From Leptolyngbya sp. KIOST-1 (GTDB lineage: Bacteria > Cyanobacteriota > Cyanobacteriia > Phormidesmidales > Phormidesmidaceae), in assembly GCF_000763385.1 (NCBI RefSeq), contig NZ_JQFA01000002.1:1364001-1428000 (forward strand): 64,000 bases of DNA. The letters run 5' to 3'. Below, piece after piece: positions 60,250 through 64,000 of this stretch. The notes beneath the pieces are model-generated. The model did no database searches. It was not told the DNA's origin and saw only the letters and a list, made by a program, of their open reading frames with translations. Position numbers and translations under genes: made by a program. Numbering within the stretch: position 1 is the stretch's first letter; each line of letters begins with the position of its first letter.

Positions 60250-61105
60250 GATTGTTCAAATCTCCAGTTGCGAACACTATTTTTTTATGATTGATCACAG
60301 GATATCTGCTTCCACAATCTTTGCAAATCTTGCAGCTTCCCTTTTCAAACAGTTCTCCTCCTTTAAGGATTACGCAGCTGGGGCAACGGAGATGCTGAAT
60401 CCAATCACCAGAATCATCGTCGCTTGCTTCGTTCAACAGATCTTTTTCTTTGCTGACCCATATATTTATCTGGGTAGTCCATGCAGCCTTGTTTGGTGCT
60501 AATTGATCAAGCCAAAAAGACCATAATCCTATAGTGAATCGCGTCAGAGGTTTTTTTTGGAGATAATGAGCTAACAGGCCTAGATAACCGTTAACAAGCT
60601 GGATATCCACCAAATCAAAATCGCTCAACCATTTTTTCATCAAGAATGGAGAGAACCTAAAAAAGTCATAAGGCTCCATGTGCGCTTCAAACATCCAAGG
60701 TACTGATATAAAGGCTTTTCCACCTGGACGTAAGCATCTCCATATTTCATTAATAACCTTTTGTGGATTAGGAGTATGCTCCAATACTGAAATGCATACA
60801 AATCCAGACATGCTGTTTGATGCGAATGGAAGTTTTTCAGCATTTGCGGTCACATCATTACTTTCGGTGTTTATGAGATCCAAAAGCACGTATTTTCCGC
60901 TTTTCATGTATTCTTCCAGATTTTGAGAGCCTCCTATCTCAACAATATTTCCATCAATTTCTCGAACGAAATCTATTAGACTTTCATTAATTGACTGTCG
61001 TGCAACAGTTACCCCACTTAAATAGTCCTGAGTGCGTCTAAAGAATTTTCTCCCATGACTCTCTCTGAAGTATATTAATTGTCCTGAATTGTACTTAAAG
61101 GCCAT
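60239..61105 (-). CDS. SAM-dependent methyltransferase with C-terminal zinc-ribbon-like tail
   Basis: 288 aa. The methyltransferase core has I-V-E-I-G-G-S-Q-N (about 54-62), V-L-L-D-L-I-N (about 72-78) and G-F-V-C-I-S-V-L-E-H-T-P-N-P-Q (about 100-114). Near the end L-R-C-P-S-C and C-K-I-C-K-D-C-G-S-R-Y-P-V-I form a Trm112-like zinc ribbon, which here follows the methyltransferase core rather than preceding it. It is AT-rich and overlaps the next methyltransferase gene. Probably acts on the glycan or its lipid carrier. Confidence 0.8.
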   Translation of the reverse strand: MAFKYNSGQLIYFRESHGRKFFRRTQDYLSGVTVARQSINESLIDFVREIDGNIVEIGGSQNLEEYMKSGKYVLLDLINTESNDVTANAEKLPFASNSMSGFVCISVLEHTPNPQKVINEIWRCLRPGGKAFISVPWMFEAHMEPYDFFRFSPFLMKKWLSDFDLVDIQLVNGYLGLLAHYLQKKPLTRFTIGLWSFWLDQLAPNKAAWTTQINIWVSKEKDLLNEASDDDSGDWIQHLRCPSCVILKGGELFEKGSCKICKDCGSRYPVINHKKIVFATGDLNNHDQ

Positions 61106-61126
61106 TTTTCCAAAACATTATCTAAA

Positions 61127-62404
61127 TTATTCCCAGCTTCCCTTGATATAAACAAGCCCATAGTCTCTTGAAACCAAGAAACCTTTTCCATATACATCTG
61201 ATTCAACAATAGAAAACTCTAATATCCGCTCAAGTCTATCCAAATATTCAGTTACGCCTCTTGTTATGCTTACAGTTATCCAATATTTTCCAGGCAGCAA
61301 AGGAATTTCATCGATAAAACAATGTATCAGGCAACTACATTGCTCATTTCTTTGAAGCAGCTTTGATCCCGTCATTTCCGAATGAAACCCAAATATTTTA
61401 ATCCCTTCCATGCTTTCAACGGATAAACCTGCCACCAAATTCGATACTGAAAGAGTTTTGAGTTTAGTTGGTTCAAGATCAATCTCCAAATGGAATTTAT
61501 CTCCCATCATAAACTCGTTGACGATATCACCATTTGAGTTTTTTGTCTTTATGGAAGATATCAAGCGACGATTTTTTCCATCTATTAGTATCTTTCCGCT
61601 ATTTTTAAAGGTACTAGTCTGTTTCTTTAGGTACGAGCCAATGACCTCACAAGATTTTCCCTTCTCGATGATTGCTCCACTTTCTAGAAGCAGCGACTCA
61701 CTGCAAAGGTTCTGAACGGTTGCCATATTGTGGCTGACAAATAGGACCGTTCTTCCTTCTTTGCTGACGGTTTCCATTCGGCCTAAGCATTTTTTTTGAA
61801 AAGAAGAATCTCCTACTGCTAATACTTCATCTACGACTAAAATTTCTGGTTCCATATGAGCGGCTACAGCAAACGCCAGTCGCACATACATGCCACTGCT
61901 GTAGCGCTTTACGGGCGTATCTAAAAACCGCTCAACCTCTGCAAAATCAACAATCTCATCGAACTTGCGGTTGATTTCGGTCCGGCTCATGCCCAAAATT
62001 GCGCCGTTGAGAAAGATGTTCTCCCGCCCGGTCAGTTCGGGGTGAAAGCCCGTGCCCACCTCCAGCAAACTCGCCACCCGGCCCCGCAGGCGCACCCGCC
62101 CCGTGGTTGGCTCCGTAATGCGGCTCAGCACCTTCAGCAGCGTCGATTTGCCCGCCCCATTGCGGCCAATAATGCCCACCACTTCCCCCTGCTTCACCTC
62201 AAAGGAAACATCCTTCAGCGCCCAAAACTCGTCCTGCCGGGGGCCAGCCTGGGGCTTAAGGGGGTGGCGCAGTCGACGACCCAGCGCTCTCGCGCCATCG
62301 GCCAGCACATCACGCAGGGCCACATAGCGCGAGTTGCCCTGCTGCTGGTGGCCAAGGACATACTTCTTGCCGAGATTTTCGACCTGGATAACTGTGTCAG
62401 ACAT
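61127..62404 (-). CDS. Polysaccharide ABC exporter ATPase with C-terminal glycan-binding domain (Wzt-like)
   Basis: 425 aa from the ATG at 62404 (MSDTVIQVEN). The ATPase domain (about 1-250) has Walker A G-R-N-G-A-G-K-S-T (80-88), signature Y-S-S-G-M (168-172) and Walker B I-L-V-V-D-E-V-L (188-195). Residues about 260-425 form a Wzt_C-type domain (beta-sandwich) that in E. coli O9a recognises the methylated chain end before export. The first third is GC-rich like the core (38 of 60 bases at 62101), the rest AT-rich (22 of 60 at 61381), so the gene is a mosaic. It pairs with the permease at 63130. Confidence 0.9.
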   Translation of the reverse strand: MSDTVIQVENLGKKYVLGHQQQGNSRYVALRDVLADGARALGRRLRHPLKPQAGPRQDEFWALKDVSFEVKQGEVVGIIGRNGAGKSTLLKVLSRITEPTTGRVRLRGRVASLLEVGTGFHPELTGRENIFLNGAILGMSRTEINRKFDEIVDFAEVERFLDTPVKRYSSGMYVRLAFAVAAHMEPEILVVDEVLAVGDSSFQKKCLGRMETVSKEGRTVLFVSHNMATVQNLCSESLLLESGAIIEKGKSCEVIGSYLKKQTSTFKNSGKILIDGKNRRLISSIKTKNSNGDIVNEFMMGDKFHLEIDLEPTKLKTLSVSNLVAGLSVESMEGIKIFGFHSEMTGSKLLQRNEQCSCLIHCFIDEIPLLPGKYWITVSITRGVTEYLDRLERILEFSIVESDVYGKGFLVSRDYGLVYIKGSWE

Positions 62405-62554
62405 GGGGGCAGTGGAACGGGGGCAGTTCACTCAGCGGTTGCATCCGCCATTGTGCTCATTGTGCCCCCTGGCTTTATGAAAGTTGCATGTCCTCACACT
62501 TAGTTACCCACCACACGCGAGTGCTTCGGTGGGGCAGGGCGGCGGTTCAAGTCA

Positions 62555-62601
62555 GAGGAAGTTTAAGACGCCCTAATCCGCCGGACGTCTTAAGCTTCCT
62601 C
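62555..62601. repeat. Inverted repeat at the 3' end of the DUF2887-type remnant
   Basis: GAGGAAGTTTAAGACG (62555-62570) pairs with CGTCTTAAGCTTCCTC (62586-62601) with one G-T. It covers the stop codon of the remnant gene (62590-62592). No T-tract follows, so it may be a repeat border or a 3'-end hairpin. The 62405-62554 spacer shows nothing else. Confidence 0.6.
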
Positions 62602-63102
62602 CTCAGTCGCATCGGCCTCTGTTGGGTGAGTTTGTAGCCAGGCCTCCAAAGCGCTCAGGTCAGCTAAATCAAACAAAACTTCCGACAGCGCATCGAGCTG
62701 TGCCAGAGGCAATGCCCGTATTTGGGCCACCTGTACCTCCGATAAAAGCCCCAGCCGCCGAGTCAAAAACCGAATTAACAGCGTAGCCTCTGCCTCCTGG
62801 CGACCTTCTCGAAGGCTTTCCTGGCGACCTTCTTGAAGACCTTCCTGGCGACCTTCTTCAAACACTTCCTGGTAGAAGCGGGTTTGTCGGATGTCAGCCG
62901 TTTTGATGTCTAACATCGCCAGAATCTCCTGAGTTGTCAACTGCGGGAATTTATTGATCAGTATAGCTTCCACCAGATTGAGCATTAGCTGAAACGCCTC
63001 TTCTCCCTGGGATTTGACGGTGCGCAGCAAACTTCGTGCCGCCTGGGCCGTCGCGGCACTGGGCAGCACAATCAGCTGGAGCAGGGCCAGGGCGGGGCGT
63101 TC
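62590..63102 (-). pseudogene. 5'-truncated DUF2887/Rpn-type PD-(D/E)XK protein
   Basis: The open frame (159 codons from a GTG at 63069) continues upstream in frame to about 63102 and reads A-L-A-L-L-Q-L-I-V-L-P, the middle of the family. What remains is the C-terminal half: a helical region (F-Q-L-M-L-N-L-V-E-A-I-L, L-T-T-Q-E-I-L-A-M-L), the charged repeat E-G-R-Q-E-G-L-Q-E-G-R-Q-E-S and an L-x-x-L-L-F-D-L-A-D end. The N-terminal nuclease domain is absent, with the permease gene ending 28 bases away. Such proteins are abundant in cyanobacteria and thought to promote recombination. It sits between the Wzt-like and Wzm-like genes. Confidence 0.7.
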
Positions 63103-63129
63103 TCACGCGATCGCATCCCTACCCTCACC

Positions 63130-63993
63130 TCAAATCACGTCGGCAAAGGTGCGCTCCATGCGGCGGAAGTAAAGAATCCCTGTAACCAGCAGCACCCCCA
63201 CCAGCAGCAGCGACAGCAAGAACCCAGGCCAGTACAGCGCCACATCGCCACCGATGATCGCCCAGCGAAAGCCGTCGATCACCCCCACCATAGGATTGAG
63301 GGAATACAGTAGCCGCCAGCGATCGGGAATGATGGCGCTGCTAAAGCCCACCGGCGAAATGTAGAGGCCAAACTGCACCAGAAACGGCACCACGTAGCGA
63401 AAGTCGCGGTACTGCACGTTAAGGGCAGCGAGCCACAGGCCAGCGCCCATGGCGGCAGCAAACGCGATCGCCACAAACAGCGGCAGCGTCACCACTCGCC
63501 AGGAGGGCACCGCCTGGTACCACGCCATCAGCCCCAGCAGAATCAGGCCCGAGATCAAAAAATCCACAAAGCTGACGATCACAGCGCTGGTGGGCACCAC
63601 CAACCGGGGAAAGTACACCTTAGAGATCAAATTGGCGTTGGTGATCAGGCTGTTGCTGCACTCGCTGAGGGCATTGGAAAAAAACTGCCAGGGCAGCATC
63701 GCCGAAAATACGAGAATGGGGTAAGGCGCACCCCCCTCGCTGGGCAGGTTGGCCAAACGGCCAAACACCACCGTAAACACCACCATGGTCAAAAAGGGGC
63801 GAATTAGCGCCCAGGCCACCCCGATCGCGGTCTGTTTGTAGCGCACCAGAATATCGCGCCAGGCGAGGAAGTAAAACAGCTCGCGGTAGCGCCACAGGTC
63901 GCGAAAGTACTGGGCTTCGGTGCGCCCCGCCTCGATAATTAGCTCGGGCGGGGCGGCGGGGGCGGGGCGGCGGGGGCGTTTTAGGCGGGGCAT
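63130..63993 (-). CDS. Polysaccharide ABC exporter permease (Wzm/TagG-like, ABC-2 type)
   Basis: 287 aa from the ATG at 63993; a GTG at 63999 is in frame at the window edge. Six transmembrane helices follow a cytoplasmic N-terminus with R-D-I-L-V-R-Y-K-Q-T-A-I-G-V-A-W (about 47-62), the coupling-helix signature of ABC-2 polysaccharide permeases. With the Wzt-like ATPase it would move a finished, undecaprenyl-linked O-antigen or capsule chain across the inner membrane. The stop is 28 bases from the truncated DUF2887 gene, so the exporter genes are now separated by an insertion. Confidence 0.9.
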   Translation of the reverse strand: MPRLKRPRRPAPAAPPELIIEAGRTEAQYFRDLWRYRELFYFLAWRDILVRYKQTAIGVAWALIRPFLTMVVFTVVFGRLANLPSEGGAPYPILVFSAMLPWQFFSNALSECSNSLITNANLISKVYFPRLVVPTSAVIVSFVDFLISGLILLGLMAWYQAVPSWRVVTLPLFVAIAFAAAMGAGLWLAALNVQYRDFRYVVPFLVQFGLYISPVGFSSAIIPDRWRLLYSLNPMVGVIDGFRWAIIGGDVALYWPGFLLSLLLVGVLLVTGILYFRRMERTFADVI

Positions 63994-64000
63994 AGGCACA

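Overview
The window is chromosomal DNA of a GC-rich cyanobacterium. The evidence is the petB-petD cytochrome b6f pair beside ctpA, a dnaE gene that ends in the N-half of the cyanobacterial split intein, a Fur-type regulator of the cyanobacterial form, a PaO-type Rieske oxygenase, many GCGATCGC (HIP1) octamers, and heptameric short tandem repeats between genes. Gene content and composition suggest a filamentous Leptolyngbya/Nodosilinea-like lineage, but that placement is inference.

Layout. 1-29.9 kb is mostly ordinary core genome: Rieske oxygenase C-terminus, DUF2993 and DUF4912 proteins, comB-like phosphatase, rsmE, fur, an iron-sulfur photolyase-family protein, a SprT-like zincin, a pentapeptide protein, cobH, ltaE, ureE/ureF, a CBS-domain membrane protein, an M23 peptidase, def, a glycosyltransferase, an RsbW-like kinase, petD/petB, ctpA, an HD phosphohydrolase, a GT-C-like membrane protein and split dnaE. 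29.9-33.4 kb is an AT-rich accessory patch with small toxin-antitoxin-type genes, an HNH nuclease gene broken by one in-frame stop, a REP-associated transposase remnant beside a REP-like palindrome, an intact PD-(D/E)XK nuclease, and a DUF5615 toxin remnant. 33.4-39.9 kb carries phosphoketolase and a copper cluster (Atx1-like chaperone plus CPx ATPase) preceded by a CueR-like MerR-family operator.

39.9-51.5 kb is the most distinctive part: five large secreted or outer-membrane genes on the minus strand. Their products are an 815-aa DUF11-type protein, a 194-aa single-domain DUF11-like protein, an 815-aa DUF11 protein with a terminal SdrD_B-like domain, a 1205-aa protein with Ig-like domains and a predicted outer-membrane beta-barrel, and a 709-aa choice-of-anchor L/GEVED/DUF11 protein. 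The third and fourth overlap by four bases. I read this as a cell-surface assembly of unknown function.

52-64 kb is a surface-glycan locus on the minus strand: four glycosyltransferases, four methyltransferases, a DegT-family sugar aminotransferase, a cupin, and the Wzt/Wzm-type ABC exporter. Base composition falls sharply inside the Wzt-like gene, between its ATPase domain and its C-terminal glycan-recognition domain, and stays low through the neighbouring methyltransferase/glycosyltransferase genes. This suggests that a serotype cassette was swapped. A 5'-truncated DUF2887/Rpn-type gene lies between the two exporter genes.

No tRNA, rRNA or CRISPR array was seen. Domain names come from recognising sequence patterns, not from a database search.
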